This document shows positions 28,523 through 38,220 of a DNA stretch of 64,000 nt, one piece after another (position 1 is the first letter of the stretch; every line of letters begins with the position of its first letter). The translations under genes were made by a program, and so were the position numbers. The DNA is taken from contig NC_011961.1 of the NCBI RefSeq assembly GCF_000021685.1, positions 806,001 to 870,000 of the forward strand, read 5' to 3'. Origin of the DNA: Thermomicrobium roseum DSM 5159 (GTDB lineage Bacteria; Chloroflexota; Chloroflexia; Thermomicrobiales; Thermomicrobiaceae). The notes beneath the pieces are model-generated. The model was not told where the DNA came from. It did no database searches and saw only the letters and a program-made list of their open reading frames with translations.

Positions 28523-29038
28523 ATGGGTGTCCTGACTCGTCCGGAGATCCTGCGCCTCATCGAAGCCGGTGAAATCGTCATCGAGCCGTTCGATCCCGAC
28601 CAGGTCGGCCCGGCCTCGATCGACCTTCACCTCGGCCGCGAGTTCCGCCTTTTCAAGCATGCCCGCGAGATCCTCCACGTGACCGAGGAAACCGATCACC
28701 GCGAGGTGACCGAATTGGTGACCGTGGAGGATCACCTGCTTCTCCTACCAGGCCAGGCTGTCCTCGGCATCACCGAGGAGCGACTCACCCTCCCGGACTA
28801 TCTCTGCGGTTGGATCCAGGGTCGCAGCCGCTTTGCCCGCGTTGGTCTCATGGTCCACGTCACCGCTAATTTCATCCAGCCTGGTATGATCCGGACGCGC
28901 CAGGTGCTCGAAATGAACAACGCCGGCCCTATCCCGCTCGCCATTCGCCCCGGCATCCGCATCTGCCAGATCATTCTCGAGGAGTGCGTCGGCCGCGCCC
29001 GCTATGCGGGGCGCTTCCAGGGGCAGGAACATCCCTGA
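28523..29038 (+). CDS. dcd: dCTP deaminase family protein
   Basis: The 171-residue protein has the Dcd signature VGPASIDLHLG, GQAVLGITEERLTLP, the active-site segment GRSRFARVGL and MNNAGPIPLAIRPGIRICQ. It converts dCTP to dUTP (or to dUMP in bifunctional forms). ATG at 28523, 27 bases after the amidase, preceded by GGAG. Confidence 0.9.
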   Translation: MGVLTRPEILRLIEAGEIVIEPFDPDQVGPASIDLHLGREFRLFKHAREILHVTEETDHREVTELVTVEDHLLLLPGQAVLGITEERLTLPDYLCGWIQGRSRFARVGLMVHVTANFIQPGMIRTRQVLEMNNAGPIPLAIRPGIRICQIILEECVGRARYAGRFQGQEHP

Positions 29039-29179
29039 GCGCCCCTCGTTCGGCCCCCTCCTCGCCTCGAGAGACCCCTCGAGCACCGCGCGGAGCAGTC
29101 CGCATGCCAGTGTCGCGAAGGAACGGCCGGGTGGCAGTGCGCTACCGGTCGGCTCTTCCTCACTGTCCCGGGCAGTTCG

Positions 29180-30145
29180 TCAGCGCACGATCGTCCGCCG
29201 CGTCTCGGAGAGCATCGCCTCCAGTTCCGCAGCACTGATCAGCGCGAGATCTCCCCGCACCGTCAATTTGAGCGCCGCCAGCGCGACGCCCGTGCGCAAC
29301 CCGCGCTCCAGATCCCGCCCATCCAGATAGCCGTGCAGGAAGCCTGCCGCAAAGGCATCCCCGGCGCCGACCCGATCGATGACCGTCGCCCGGGGCGCCT
29401 CCGCCGTCACCCGCTCCCCCTCCCGTGTCACGGCCACCGCTCCCCCCTCGCCGAGCGTCAGCACCGTCACCCCAGCACCGAACCGTCCAGCGAGCCGCTC
29501 AGCGACCTCCAGCGCAGTCCCCTCCAGCCCCCACAGGGTCCGCGCATCGCCCTCCCCGCAAAACAAGACCGTTGCCCCCGCACAGAACGGCTCCAAAACG
29601 CGCGCGGCCTCGTCCGGCCCCCACAACCGGCTCCGGTAGTTCACGTCGAACGACACCGGCACCCCGGCTGCCCGTGCCCGTTCCATCAAGCGCTCGGCCA
29701 CCGCCCGGCAACCCACGCTCAGCGCTGGGGTGATGCCCGTCAGGTGCAGCCAGCGGCCACCTGCCACGAAGTCGATTGGAAACGCCGCCGGATCGACCTG
29801 CGCAACTGCCGATCCAGCCCGATCGTAGAGCACCGCGGTCGGTCGTGGCGGCACACCCGTGTCCAGATAGTAGACCCCAACTCGCCCCCGCTCGACCCAC
29901 TGAACCCAGCTGGTATCCACCCCGTGCCAGGCGAGCTCCCGCACGATCCGCTCCCCCAGCGGATTGCGCGGCAGGACCGAGGCCCAGGCTGTCCGGCGCC
30001 CCAACCGGGCCAGTGCCACGAGCACGTTCGCCTCCGCGCCACCGATCCCCACTTCCAGTCGTGTCGCCGTCTCCAAGCGCTCCCCGAGCGGAACGGCGAG
30101 CCGGATCATCGTTTCACCGAAGCTGACGACATCCCACTGCACCAC
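29180..30145 (-). CDS. PfkB-family sugar kinase, 2-keto-3-deoxygluconate kinase-like
   Basis: The 321-residue ribokinase-fold protein starts VSFGETMIRLAVPLGERLE, typical of KDG kinases, and has GIGGAEANVLVALARLG, SFDVNYRSRLW and the catalytic DRVGAGDAFAAGF. GTG at 30145 has AGGA upstream; a GTG at 30157, overlapping the haloacid-dehalogenase stop, is the alternative. Co-transcription with the upstream HAD gene is likely. The sugar substrate is inferred. Confidence 0.85.
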   Translation of the reverse strand: MVQWDVVSFGETMIRLAVPLGERLETATRLEVGIGGAEANVLVALARLGRRTAWASVLPRNPLGERIVRELAWHGVDTSWVQWVERGRVGVYYLDTGVPPRPTAVLYDRAGSAVAQVDPAAFPIDFVAGGRWLHLTGITPALSVGCRAVAERLMERARAAGVPVSFDVNYRSRLWGPDEAARVLEPFCAGATVLFCGEGDARTLWGLEGTALEVAERLAGRFGAGVTVLTLGEGGAVAVTREGERVTAEAPRATVIDRVGAGDAFAAGFLHGYLDGRDLERGLRTGVALAALKLTVRGDLALISAAELEAMLSETRRTIVR

Positions 30146-30153
30146 GCTCTTCC

Positions 30154-30828
30154 TCACAGCTGCTCGCTCAGTTCAGTCAGCGACTGGACCGTCCGGTGGG
30201 GCTGCTTGCCGAGCGCGTCCAGCGCGCTCCCTGTTCGGTCCACCCAGCAGACGCGAAAGCCATAGCGAAGCGCTCCAGCGACATCGAAGCCGTTCGCCGA
30301 GCAGAAGAGGATCCGCTCCGGCGGCACGACGAGGTGAGCAGGTGCCAGGGCATAGACTGCTGGCGACGGCTTGTAGCGCCGCACAGCATCGGCGCTCAAC
30401 ACCGCCTCGAACCACTCGCGCAGTCCGGCCATCCGTAAGAGCTGCTCGAGCATCATCGGACTGCCGTTGGACAGGACGGCCAACCGCAATCCCCGCTCGG
30501 CGAGCCGCTCCAGTGCCATTGCTGTTTCCGGGAAGGGATCCAGTTCCAACCACCCCTGCAGAAGATGCTCGCGCTCTTCGGGCAGAAGCTCCAGTTCCAG
30601 CTGTTCGCACGCTGCATCGAGTGCTTGAGCCGTTATCACCCAGAAATCCTCGTATTCTCCCAAGATCGTGCGCAGGAAACTGTGCTCCAGCTGCTTGGTT
30701 CGCCAACGGTCGAGCAGGGGGACATCACCGACGATGGCCCGCGCCCGCTCCGCCAGTCGTCCGAACCCGAATAACGTCCCGTACACATCGAAGACGACCG
30801 CCTCGATCGTTTCCTCGTTCACCCGCAT
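30154..30828 (-). CDS. HAD hydrolase, type II haloacid dehalogenase family
   Basis: The 224-residue protein has the nucleophile D14 in AVVFDVYGTLF, motif II LAVLSNGSP, motif III lysine in RRYKPSPAVYALA and the FCSANGFDVAGA motif characteristic of L-2-haloacid dehalogenases. ATG at 30828 follows GGGGGG. The natural substrate may be a phosphate or a haloacid. It overlaps the sugar-kinase region. Confidence 0.85.
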   Translation of the reverse strand: MRVNEETIEAVVFDVYGTLFGFGRLAERARAIVGDVPLLDRWRTKQLEHSFLRTILGEYEDFWVITAQALDAACEQLELELLPEEREHLLQGWLELDPFPETAMALERLAERGLRLAVLSNGSPMMLEQLLRMAGLREWFEAVLSADAVRRYKPSPAVYALAPAHLVVPPERILFCSANGFDVAGALRYGFRVCWVDRTGSALDALGKQPHRTVQSLTELSEQL

Positions 30829-31030
30829 CCCCCCACGGCATGGTGCTAGGCCGAATCGTAGGCGCTCCGCGCCAGCACGGCAACTGGCACGAAATGAGTG
30901 CCGCACACCGAGATGGACGACCGGTTCTGATGTCCTGATCCGCGGTTCATCGCCTTCCCGATCGCTCCTCACGACGACCCAACCAGCCGGCTCGTTGTAC
31001 CCTGGAAGTGCTGGCTCGAGGAGGGGCAGC

Positions 31031-32755
31031 GTGTGGAAGCAGGTCCTCGTCGTTTTTCTCGCCGTCGCCGTTTTCGTCGCCATGCTCCCGGTCCGAGAGG
31101 CAACCACTTCCCCCTTCGCCAGTCCTGCCTTCGAGCAGATCTGGTTGCGAGACCAGAACGGCCTGCTCGACCTTTGGGGACAAGGTCCGCTCGCCTGGCG
31201 ACTCGAGCCCTATGCCGATGCTCCATCCGGTCGCCGCCTCGTCCAATACTTCGATCGTGGTCGCATGGAACTCACCAGCGAGGCTGGCTCGACCCGCACG
31301 CTGGTCACGCAAGGTCGACTCGCCTGGGAACTCACCACTGGTCAGATCGCCCTCGGCAGTGATCTCACTGCGCGCCGTCCGCCACCCGACATCTCGATCG
31401 ACGGTGGTTCACCCGATCCGCGCGTACCGACCTATGCGGCGCTCGCCCGCCTCGTCGGTCAGCCTGCCACTGACCGAACTGGCTGGCCACAACCCATCGA
31501 TCAGTGGCTCACCGCCGACGGCACGCTCCGCACAGCGACGCCGCCAGCGCCAGTCCGCATGGGTCGTTTCGTCACCACGACACGCCACAACCTTCCAGAC
31601 GTCACCGTCGCCCTCTTCGACCGCTCACCCCTCGGCGCCACCGCCTGGCTCGAGACCTTCGGCTACCCGATCAGCGAGCCCGTGTGGGCTTACTACCGCC
31701 GGGGCAACGTCGCCATCCCCGCGCTCGTCCAGGTCTTCGAACGCCGCATCCTGCTCTACTTTCCATCCCTCCCAGCCGATCAACGCTTCACCGTCGCCAA
31801 CACCGGACGCCACTACTACCGCTGGCGCTACGGTAGCGAACCGACTGCTCCCTGGCCAGCACCGCTCCCTGGCACCCCCCTCCCGCTCGATGTGCCGACC
31901 CACTTCCGAGCCGGCCTCCTCCTGGACGGGGTTCGCGATCCGATCGACCTGGCGCTCGCCCCGGACGGCAATCTCCTCGTCCTCACTGTCTCCGGCACCA
32001 TGCTCCTGGTGACGGCGGAGGACAGCCAGGGTCGTGCCTCCCGCCTCACCACGTTCGCCTCGGGTTTCCTCGCGCCACGCGGCGCCGTCGCCAGCGGCGG
32101 GTGGGTCTACGTCGCCGACGATCGCGGGCTCATTCGGCTGCGCGACGACGACGGTGACGGCATCGCGGACCGGACCGAGTTACTGCCCCTCGATCTCCGA
32201 CCGTTACCTGGGCCAGCCGGCGCTCCGGTCGTCGACGAGCGGGGACGTCTCGTGCTCGCCGCGACCACCACCGACGCACCAGAAACACCCCTCTTGTACG
32301 TCATCGAGGATCGCCGAGCCTCGCCGCTCGGCCCTGTCCCCGATCATTTGGCCCGCCTGTTCACCTGGGGAGAACTCCTGCTCGCGGTCACGCAAGCGGA
32401 AGGCGAGCCAGCCAGCGTCTTGCGCTTGACTGCGAGCGAAGATCCTTCTGCCTCGCGCCCGCTCCTCGACTTCCCACCAGATGTCGTCCTCTCCAGTGGG
32501 ATCGTCTACACCGTTCCGCTCTGGGCAGACCCGATCCCTGGTACGTGGCTCTTCTGTGGAACGCGCAATGGGAGCGGGGTCGTGCTCCGCGCCCTTCCAC
32601 GCTCCGATGCCCAGAGCGCCGAGCTGGCTCCCTTCGTCACTGGACTGCGTCGCCCGGTCGCTCTCGCTATCGGTCTGGATGGCACGATCTACATTGCGGA
32701 CGCCGGCACGGGACAAGTCGTCAAGCTGGTTCCCACGCTCCGCTCGAGTCGATGA
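31031..32755 (+). CDS. secreted beta-propeller protein with an N-terminal shared module
   Basis: The 574-residue protein has an N-terminal signal anchor (VWKQVLVVFLAVAVFVAML). Residues about 35-280 form a module also found at the C-terminus of the protein at 38180-40096 (shared landmarks: EPYxDAPxGRR, YFDRGRMELT versus YWDKARMEVT, GYPISEPVWA versus GFPITEPYWA). The rest is an NHL/SMP-30-like propeller with IDLALAPDGNLLVLT and LAIGLDGTIYIADAGTGQVV. The GTG start follows GAGGGG. Function unknown; extracellular binding is inferred. Confidence 0.8.
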   Translation: MWKQVLVVFLAVAVFVAMLPVREATTSPFASPAFEQIWLRDQNGLLDLWGQGPLAWRLEPYADAPSGRRLVQYFDRGRMELTSEAGSTRTLVTQGRLAWELTTGQIALGSDLTARRPPPDISIDGGSPDPRVPTYAALARLVGQPATDRTGWPQPIDQWLTADGTLRTATPPAPVRMGRFVTTTRHNLPDVTVALFDRSPLGATAWLETFGYPISEPVWAYYRRGNVAIPALVQVFERRILLYFPSLPADQRFTVANTGRHYYRWRYGSEPTAPWPAPLPGTPLPLDVPTHFRAGLLLDGVRDPIDLALAPDGNLLVLTVSGTMLLVTAEDSQGRASRLTTFASGFLAPRGAVASGGWVYVADDRGLIRLRDDDGDGIADRTELLPLDLRPLPGPAGAPVVDERGRLVLAATTTDAPETPLLYVIEDRRASPLGPVPDHLARLFTWGELLLAVTQAEGEPASVLRLTASEDPSASRPLLDFPPDVVLSSGIVYTVPLWADPIPGTWLFCGTRNGSGVVLRALPRSDAQSAELAPFVTGLRRPVALAIGLDGTIYIADAGTGQVVKLVPTLRSSR

Positions 32756-32760
32756 AGCGG

Positions 32761-33663
32761 TCAGAGGTCGCTGGGGCCACCATTCGGCTTTCCAGCCCCC
32801 AGTTCCTTGGCACGCCGGTAGGCTGCCCAGACCGCGCGCGCGATCACGGTCCGCAATCCACCGCGCTCCATCTCGTAGAGCGCGGCCGCAGACGTACCGC
32901 CCGGCGTCGTCACCATGTTTCGCAGCTCCGCCGGGTGCTTACCGGTTTCCTGCGCGAACAGGACAGAACCCAGGATCGTCTGCTGGACGAGCTGCTCCGC
33001 CACACTGCGCGAGAAACCGAGATGCACGCCCGCATCGATCAACGCTTCCATGATCAGGAAGACGTAGGCTGGACCAGTCCCGCTGAGCGCCGTCGCCATG
33101 TCCACGAAGTCCTCGTTGTCGACGCGGATCGCCAGCCCCATCGCTTCCAGGACCGTCCGCACCAGCCGCTCGTCCTCCGCCGTGACCACCGGCGCTGGGC
33201 ACCACACGGTCGCCCCGTACCCGATCTGGGCTGGCGTATTCGGCATCGAACGCACGACTCGCTCGTGTCGCAGCCCTGATTGCAATCGTTCGATCGTGGC
33301 TCCAGCCACGATCGACAGAACCACTTGTTCGGCACGGAGTCGCCCCGCCAGATCGCGCATCGCCGCATCCAGCGTCTGTGGCTTCACCGAAAGCACCACG
33401 AGGTCAGCCTCGCTCGCCGCAGCAGCATTGTCCGGAACCGTCTCCAGTCCCAACCGTGCGACGAGCTCTTGCCGCCGGCGCGCGTTCGGCTCCCCGCCGG
33501 TCAGCTGGTGCACGCTCACCGATCCGGTCCGCAGCAGCGCTGCTGCCATCGCTTCCGCCATCACTCCGCAACCGATGAAGGCGATCCGCTTGCCACTCAG
33601 CGGTGACGGCTGCTGCCCCACCGGACGCCCTGCGAACTCCGCACGCACTCCACCCGACCTCAC
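32761..33663 (-). CDS. proC: pyrroline-5-carboxylate reductase
   Basis: The 300-residue protein has the NADP fold IAFIGCGVMAEAMAAALL, VVLSVKPQTLDA, SIVAGATI, RSMPNTPAQIGYGAT and the C-terminal SGTGPAYVFLIMEAL and TTPGGTSAAAL motifs of ProC, which makes proline from pyrroline-5-carboxylate. About 24 extra residues precede the usual start, so an internal start is possible. The GTG start overlaps the creatininase stop. Confidence 0.93.
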   Translation of the reverse strand: MRSGGVRAEFAGRPVGQQPSPLSGKRIAFIGCGVMAEAMAAALLRTGSVSVHQLTGGEPNARRRQELVARLGLETVPDNAAAASEADLVVLSVKPQTLDAAMRDLAGRLRAEQVVLSIVAGATIERLQSGLRHERVVRSMPNTPAQIGYGATVWCPAPVVTAEDERLVRTVLEAMGLAIRVDNEDFVDMATALSGTGPAYVFLIMEALIDAGVHLGFSRSVAEQLVQQTILGSVLFAQETGKHPAELRNMVTTPGGTSAAALYEMERGGLRTVIARAVWAAYRRAKELGAGKPNGGPSDL

Positions 33664-34460
33664 TCTTCTTCTTCCTCCTCCAGCTCGAGTTCCTCGAACT
33701 CGCCTTCCTCGATGAACGCCTCCACGAACTCGACCAGCCGGTTCAGTGCCGTCTCCACGATCTGCTCACCGAACTCCACCGACGCGGCTCGCGCGTCTCC
33801 CAGCGCCCCGTTCGCCGTGATCTCGTCGAACGAATAGGCCACGTGGACCGGCCCCCACCACGACGCGTGCGGATAGGCTTGCTCCAGGAGTTCGCCAGGT
33901 GCCAACGCCTCTTCCCGCACCGCCCACGGAGCCAGGTACAAAAGCTGACTCGTCTCGCTCTCGCAGGCGTGCCCGATCACCTCCGCCACCTTTCCCCGCT
34001 GCACCACGTCGTTGGCGAGCTCGGTGATCGATACCCACGCTGCCAGAACATCGAGTTCTCGTCGCAGCCGCTGGACGAGCAACTCCAGTGCCGGGCGATT
34101 CCCACCGTGTCCATTGACGAAGAGGAACCGCTCGAACCCATGCTCAGCCAGGCTCTCCACCACCTCGTAGAGCACTTGCATGAACGTTTCCGCCGAAAGC
34201 GTGATCGTCCCCGGAAACGCCATATGGTGCGGCGATACCCCGAACGGCATCACCGGAGCCACCAGGACCTCGGGATACATCCGTTCGGCCAGCCGCACGC
34301 TGAACTCGTACGCCCGCGCACTATCCGTCGCGAACGTCGCATGAGGCCCGTGCTGCTCCGTCGAACCGACCGGAATGACGACCAGCCGGATCTCTCCCAT
34401 GGCAGCTTCCAGTTCCGGCCAGGTCATTTCCCAGAGCACGTATCGCTCTTGTGCTTCCAT
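33660..34460 (-). CDS. creatininase-family metallohydrolase, possible MftE
   Basis: The 266-residue protein has the creatininase metal ligands VGSTEQHGPHATFATD, GVSPHH and VNGHGGNRPALE, and ACESETSQ. The mycofactocin locus 13 kb upstream lacks mftE, a creatininase-family peptidase that releases the Val-Tyr core; this protein is the only candidate in the window. The C-terminus ends in a run of glutamates (EELELEEEEEE), unusual for the family. ATG at 34460 follows AAGGAAGG; GTG at 34463 is also possible. Confidence 0.8.
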   Translation of the reverse strand: MEAQERYVLWEMTWPELEAAMGEIRLVVIPVGSTEQHGPHATFATDSARAYEFSVRLAERMYPEVLVAPVMPFGVSPHHMAFPGTITLSAETFMQVLYEVVESLAEHGFERFLFVNGHGGNRPALELLVQRLRRELDVLAAWVSITELANDVVQRGKVAEVIGHACESETSQLLYLAPWAVREEALAPGELLEQAYPHASWWGPVHVAYSFDEITANGALGDARAASVEFGEQIVETALNRLVEFVEAFIEEGEFEELELEEEEEE

Positions 34461-34538
34461 CACCCGTTATCCTTCCTTTGGCCGCTCCGGCGGCGCTTTG
34501 CTCGACCCTCCGCATCGTAACACACGGGAGACAGTCCG

Positions 34539-36365
34539 ATGGCCTGCCCCTATCCACCCATCACCGACTACGCCCTCATCGGCGATGGCCGCACCGCCGC
34601 CTTGGTTTCCCGTACCGGCTCCCTCGACTGGCTTTGCCTGCCGCGCTTCGATGCTGATCCGGTCTTTTCGCGCATTCTCGATGCCGATCTCGGTGGCTCC
34701 TGGACCATCGTGCCGGAGGACATCGTGCGGATCCACCGTGCCTACCGACCCCACACCAATGTCCTCGACACCACTTTCACGACCGCTACCGGCCAGCTCC
34801 GTCTCACCGACTTTTTCCCAGCTCTCCACGAGCACCAGAAACCTGCTTTCCCGCTCGCCCAAACCCTCCTCCTGCGTCGCCTGCGCTGCCTCTCCGGCCG
34901 CGTGGCCATCACTGTCACCATCCGCCTCCGGCCGCGTTACGGTCGCCAAACGCCGGAACTACGCTCGTTCGCCGGTCACTGGTACCAGTACGGCTGGGGA
35001 CATTCCCAGGCTATCCTCTTTGCCAGCAGACCACTCGAGCGGCGCGGCGCCTTGCTCCACGGGACATTCGTCCTCGAGGCTGGCCAGTCAGCCGACTTCG
35101 CGCTCGCCTATGCCGACGAGGCTCCAGTGGAACTCCCCGTCCCACAGCTGTTCGACACCTTCGAGCGGCTGACCGTCGACTATTGGACCGAGTGGGTACT
35201 GCGCTGCAGCTATACCGGCCCCTACCGCCAGGCCGTCGAGCGGAGCGCACTCGTGCTCAAGCTTTTGACCTACGCACCCTCCGGTGCCATCGTCGCTGCG
35301 CCCACGACCTCGCTTCCCGAGTGGCCCGGCGGACCACGCAACTGGGACTATCGCTACTGCTGGCTCCGCGACGCCGCCTTCACGGTCCGTTCTCTGCTCG
35401 GCCTCGGCTATCATGAGGAAGCCGACGCGTTCGTCGACTGGATCCTCCACGCCACCCGCCTCACCCAACCGGAACTCCATGTCCTCTATACCGTCTACGG
35501 CGAGCCCGATATCCCTGAGCGGCTGCTCGTCGATCTCGACGGCTACCGCAGTAGTCGCCCCGTTCGCGTCGGCAATGCTGCTGCTCGACAGTTCCAACTC
35601 GATGTCTACGGCGAAGTGATCGATGCCCTCGCGCGCTATCGCCTCTTCGGTCGTCCCCTCGATCGCGAGGTGTACCGCTTCCTGCGCGGACTCGCTGAGG
35701 TGATCGTTCGTCGTTGGCGCGAACCGGACGACGGGATTTGGGAAGTGCGCTCCGGCCGCGTCCACCATGTCCATTCCAAAGTCATGGCCCTCGTCGGCCT
35801 CCGCCATCTCGAGCGCCTCGCCATCCTGGACGGTGTCCGTTTGCCGCTCGAGCGCTATCGCCGTGCTGCCGAGGAGATCGAGCGTTGGTTGGTTACCTAC
35901 GGGGTCGATCCAGTGCGCAACGCCTTCGTCGCGACTCCTGGCGGTGCGCCGGATGCCGCTCTCCTCTGGGTCGCGCTCCAGGATGTGTTCCTCTCACCCG
36001 AGCATCCGTGGGTCATCGGAACGGTCGAGGCCATCCAGCGCGAACTCGCCCACCAGGAACTCGTCTTTCGCTACCACCGCAACGACGGCCTGGCTGGTCC
36101 CGAGGGAGCATTCGTCATCTGCTCCTTCTGGCTCGTCGAGGCACTCGCGCGCCTCGGTCGGCTGGATCAGGCACACGAGCACTTTGCCCGACTGCTCACC
36201 CGCGCGAGCGACCTCGGCCTCTACGCGGAAGAAATCGACCCTCGCACCGGCGAGCATCTCGGGAACTTCCCGCAAGCCTTCAGCCACATCGGCCTCATCA
36301 GCGCCGCCCTGGCACTCGAGGAGGCGAGCGCACCTTCGACCTCGCTCCGCCTGGCTGCCGACTAG
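34539..36365 (+). CDS. glycoside hydrolase family 15 protein (glucoamylase/trehalase-like)
   Basis: The 608-residue cytosolic-type GH15 enzyme has an N-terminal beta-domain starting YPPITDYALIGDGRTAALVS, then the catalytic (alpha/alpha)6 barrel with RNWDYRYCWLRDAAFT (267-282), the general acid in DDGIWEVR (E402) and a second catalytic glutamate in GLYAEEIDPRTGEHLGNFPQ (564-565). It hydrolyses terminal alpha-glucosidic bonds of glucans or trehalose. ATG at 34539; no signal peptide. Confidence 0.93.
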   Translation: MACPYPPITDYALIGDGRTAALVSRTGSLDWLCLPRFDADPVFSRILDADLGGSWTIVPEDIVRIHRAYRPHTNVLDTTFTTATGQLRLTDFFPALHEHQKPAFPLAQTLLLRRLRCLSGRVAITVTIRLRPRYGRQTPELRSFAGHWYQYGWGHSQAILFASRPLERRGALLHGTFVLEAGQSADFALAYADEAPVELPVPQLFDTFERLTVDYWTEWVLRCSYTGPYRQAVERSALVLKLLTYAPSGAIVAAPTTSLPEWPGGPRNWDYRYCWLRDAAFTVRSLLGLGYHEEADAFVDWILHATRLTQPELHVLYTVYGEPDIPERLLVDLDGYRSSRPVRVGNAAARQFQLDVYGEVIDALARYRLFGRPLDREVYRFLRGLAEVIVRRWREPDDGIWEVRSGRVHHVHSKVMALVGLRHLERLAILDGVRLPLERYRRAAEEIERWLVTYGVDPVRNAFVATPGGAPDAALLWVALQDVFLSPEHPWVIGTVEAIQRELAHQELVFRYHRNDGLAGPEGAFVICSFWLVEALARLGRLDQAHEHFARLLTRASDLGLYAEEIDPRTGEHLGNFPQAFSHIGLISAALALEEASAPSTSLRLAAD

Positions 36366-36835
36366 CGGAGCAACACACCGAGCACGAGCCCGTAGAGGAC
36401 ATGCCCGATGATTGTCGCCACTGCCGTGCGACGCCCGTAGTTGAGTCCTGCCAGCCCTGGCGGCTGCAGATGCCGGGTCGGGTCCGGCCCGGTCCGCTCG
36501 CTCGCCATCCGCGGGTGCACTCCAGGGAGGCCCGGCAGCACCACCAGCAGCACGAACGCGCCATGTCCGAGCCCCAGCAAAGCACCCAACCACCAGCTAG
36601 CACCCCCCAGAAGCCAGAAGACACCAGCATAGATGGCCGCCAGTGGCCAACCCACGAGGATGTGCACGAAAATGCCCACGAACTTGGCACGTTCTCGATC
36701 GCGCGTCACCCACAGCCCGAGGATCAGCGGGAGATCCATCCGCGTCAGCCCCATCAGTTGGCTTCCCCGCAACACGACGGTCAGCACGATCGTGGCGACC
36801 AGCCCCGCGATCAGCACGCGCAGGATCGCATCCAT
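36362..36835 (-). CDS. small integral membrane protein of unknown function
   Basis: The 157-residue protein has four likely membrane spans (about 5-24, 48-75, 80-103, 135-157) and a hydrophilic loop between the third and fourth. The family was not recognised. It overlaps the GH15 stop codon on the opposite strand by four bases. Confidence 0.7.
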   Translation of the reverse strand: MDAILRVLIAGLVATIVLTVVLRGSQLMGLTRMDLPLILGLWVTRDRERAKFVGIFVHILVGWPLAAIYAGVFWLLGGASWWLGALLGLGHGAFVLLVVLPGLPGVHPRMASERTGPDPTRHLQPPGLAGLNYGRRTAVATIIGHVLYGLVLGVLLR

Positions 36836-36891
36836 CGCTCGCCCTCCCGCCCCGCCAACCGGTGCTATCCTCGACCATCGGGAGGAACACG

Positions 36892-37236
36892 ATGCCGTTC
36901 GCCATGGAGCTCCAGCCAGAAGGGTTCGTCCCGGCCGTCCGCTGCGATCACTGTGGTGAGTCGGTCACTGCCGAGACCGGCCTCGTTCTCTGGAGCATCG
37001 ATGTCCCAGCCAGCCTCAGCGCAGCACCGATTCTGGTCGCCTGCGACCAGGACTGCGCTGATGCCCTCGCCGCCCGCTATCCGGAATCCCGGTTCGCCCT
37101 CCTGGCCCTCGATACCTATCTCGTGACCCTCGTCGAGGATTCCCTGAGCATCGACGCTGATGCCGTCCGCCAGCGCGATGCGCTCGCCTGGGCGATCGAA
37201 CAGACCCGCGATGAGGTCGACCAGGCCCTCGAGTAG
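36892..37236 (+). CDS. small protein with zinc-ribbon-like cysteines
   Basis: The 114-residue protein carries CDHC (VRCDHCGESVTAETG) and CDQDC (VACDQDCADALAARYPE), which could form one zinc site, followed by a helical tail. Family not recognised. ATG at 36892 follows GGGAGG. Confidence 0.65.
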   Translation: MPFAMELQPEGFVPAVRCDHCGESVTAETGLVLWSIDVPASLSAAPILVACDQDCADALAARYPESRFALLALDTYLVTLVEDSLSIDADAVRQRDALAWAIEQTRDEVDQALE

Positions 37237-37239
37237 CCC

Positions 37240-38220
37240 TCACCGACTCGCGAGCCGTCGTACGACCAACACCGCGAGCGCAAGTCCAAAGCGCAGGCCG
37301 ATACCCGCGTAGACCAGCCCGCGCAAGAGCCGACTCTGGTGCGGCGCGTAATGACGGCGATAGAACAGCGCCATCGCCCGGTAGAACTCCCAGAGCACGC
37401 GCGGATCGCGCCGCCCCCAGGATCCCCCTTTCACATGGACAGCCCGCGCGGCTGGCTCGTAGCGCACGCGCCAGCCACGCGCTTTGATCCGGTACGCCCA
37501 ATCCAAGTCCTCGCCGTACATGAAGTACGCCTCGTCGAGCAGCCCCACCTCCTCGATCGCCTGCAGGCGCACCAGCATGCACGCACCGCTGACCGCATCG
37601 ACCTCGAGCGGCTGATCGGGGTCGTAGCAGGTCAGGTTGTACCGGCCGAACCGCCGACTCCGGGGGAAAAGTGTCGCCAAGCCGGTCAACTTCCACAAGG
37701 CAGACTCAGGCGTCGGAAAACTCCGCCGACACGCCAGATCCAACCGCCCATCCGGCAGCACCAGCTTGGGCCCGACCACTGCCACCGTGGGCTCCCGGTC
37801 CAATACCGCAACCAGCCGAGCGATCGTCTCCGACTCGACGAAGCAATCCGAGTTCAAGAGCAGCACCGCATGTCCGCACCGCACTGGCTCGGGAAGCAAC
37901 GCGAGAATGCGGCGCAGCGCCACGTTGTTTGCACGCGCAAACCCCAGATTCCGCCCGGTCTCCAGGACCAGAACCTGCGGAAACTGCCGGCGCACCATCT
38001 CCACCGAGTTGTCCTGCGAGTCATTGTCCACCACCAGGACACTCAGCGGGCGATCGAGGCAACTCGCCGACACGGCGGTCAGGCAGCGTTCCAACAGCCC
38101 TGCCGTGTTGTAGTTGACGATCACTACCCAGACACCGCGCGGCGCTGCGGCCGTCACCGCGACCGGCTGGATCGCCGCCTCACCACCCCTCGCGCCACGC
38201 CAGGTAGTGCTGCCCGACAT
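37240..38220 (-). CDS. family 2 glycosyltransferase, rhamnosyltransferase-like
   Basis: The 326-residue protein has the GT-A start VWVVIVNYNTAGLLERCL, VLVVDNDSQDNSVEMV, the metal motif LLLNSDCF, VSGACMLVRLQAIEEVG and MYGEDLDWAYRIKARGW, typical of WbbL-like enzymes. A C-terminal hydrophobic stretch may hold it at the membrane. ATG at 38220 lies inside the end of the upstream secreted-protein gene (41-base overlap). Confidence 0.85.
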   Translation of the reverse strand: MSGSTTWRGARGGEAAIQPVAVTAAAPRGVWVVIVNYNTAGLLERCLTAVSASCLDRPLSVLVVDNDSQDNSVEMVRRQFPQVLVLETGRNLGFARANNVALRRILALLPEPVRCGHAVLLLNSDCFVESETIARLVAVLDREPTVAVVGPKLVLPDGRLDLACRRSFPTPESALWKLTGLATLFPRSRRFGRYNLTCYDPDQPLEVDAVSGACMLVRLQAIEEVGLLDEAYFMYGEDLDWAYRIKARGWRVRYEPAARAVHVKGGSWGRRDPRVLWEFYRAMALFYRRHYAPHQSRLLRGLVYAGIGLRFGLALAVLVVRRLASR

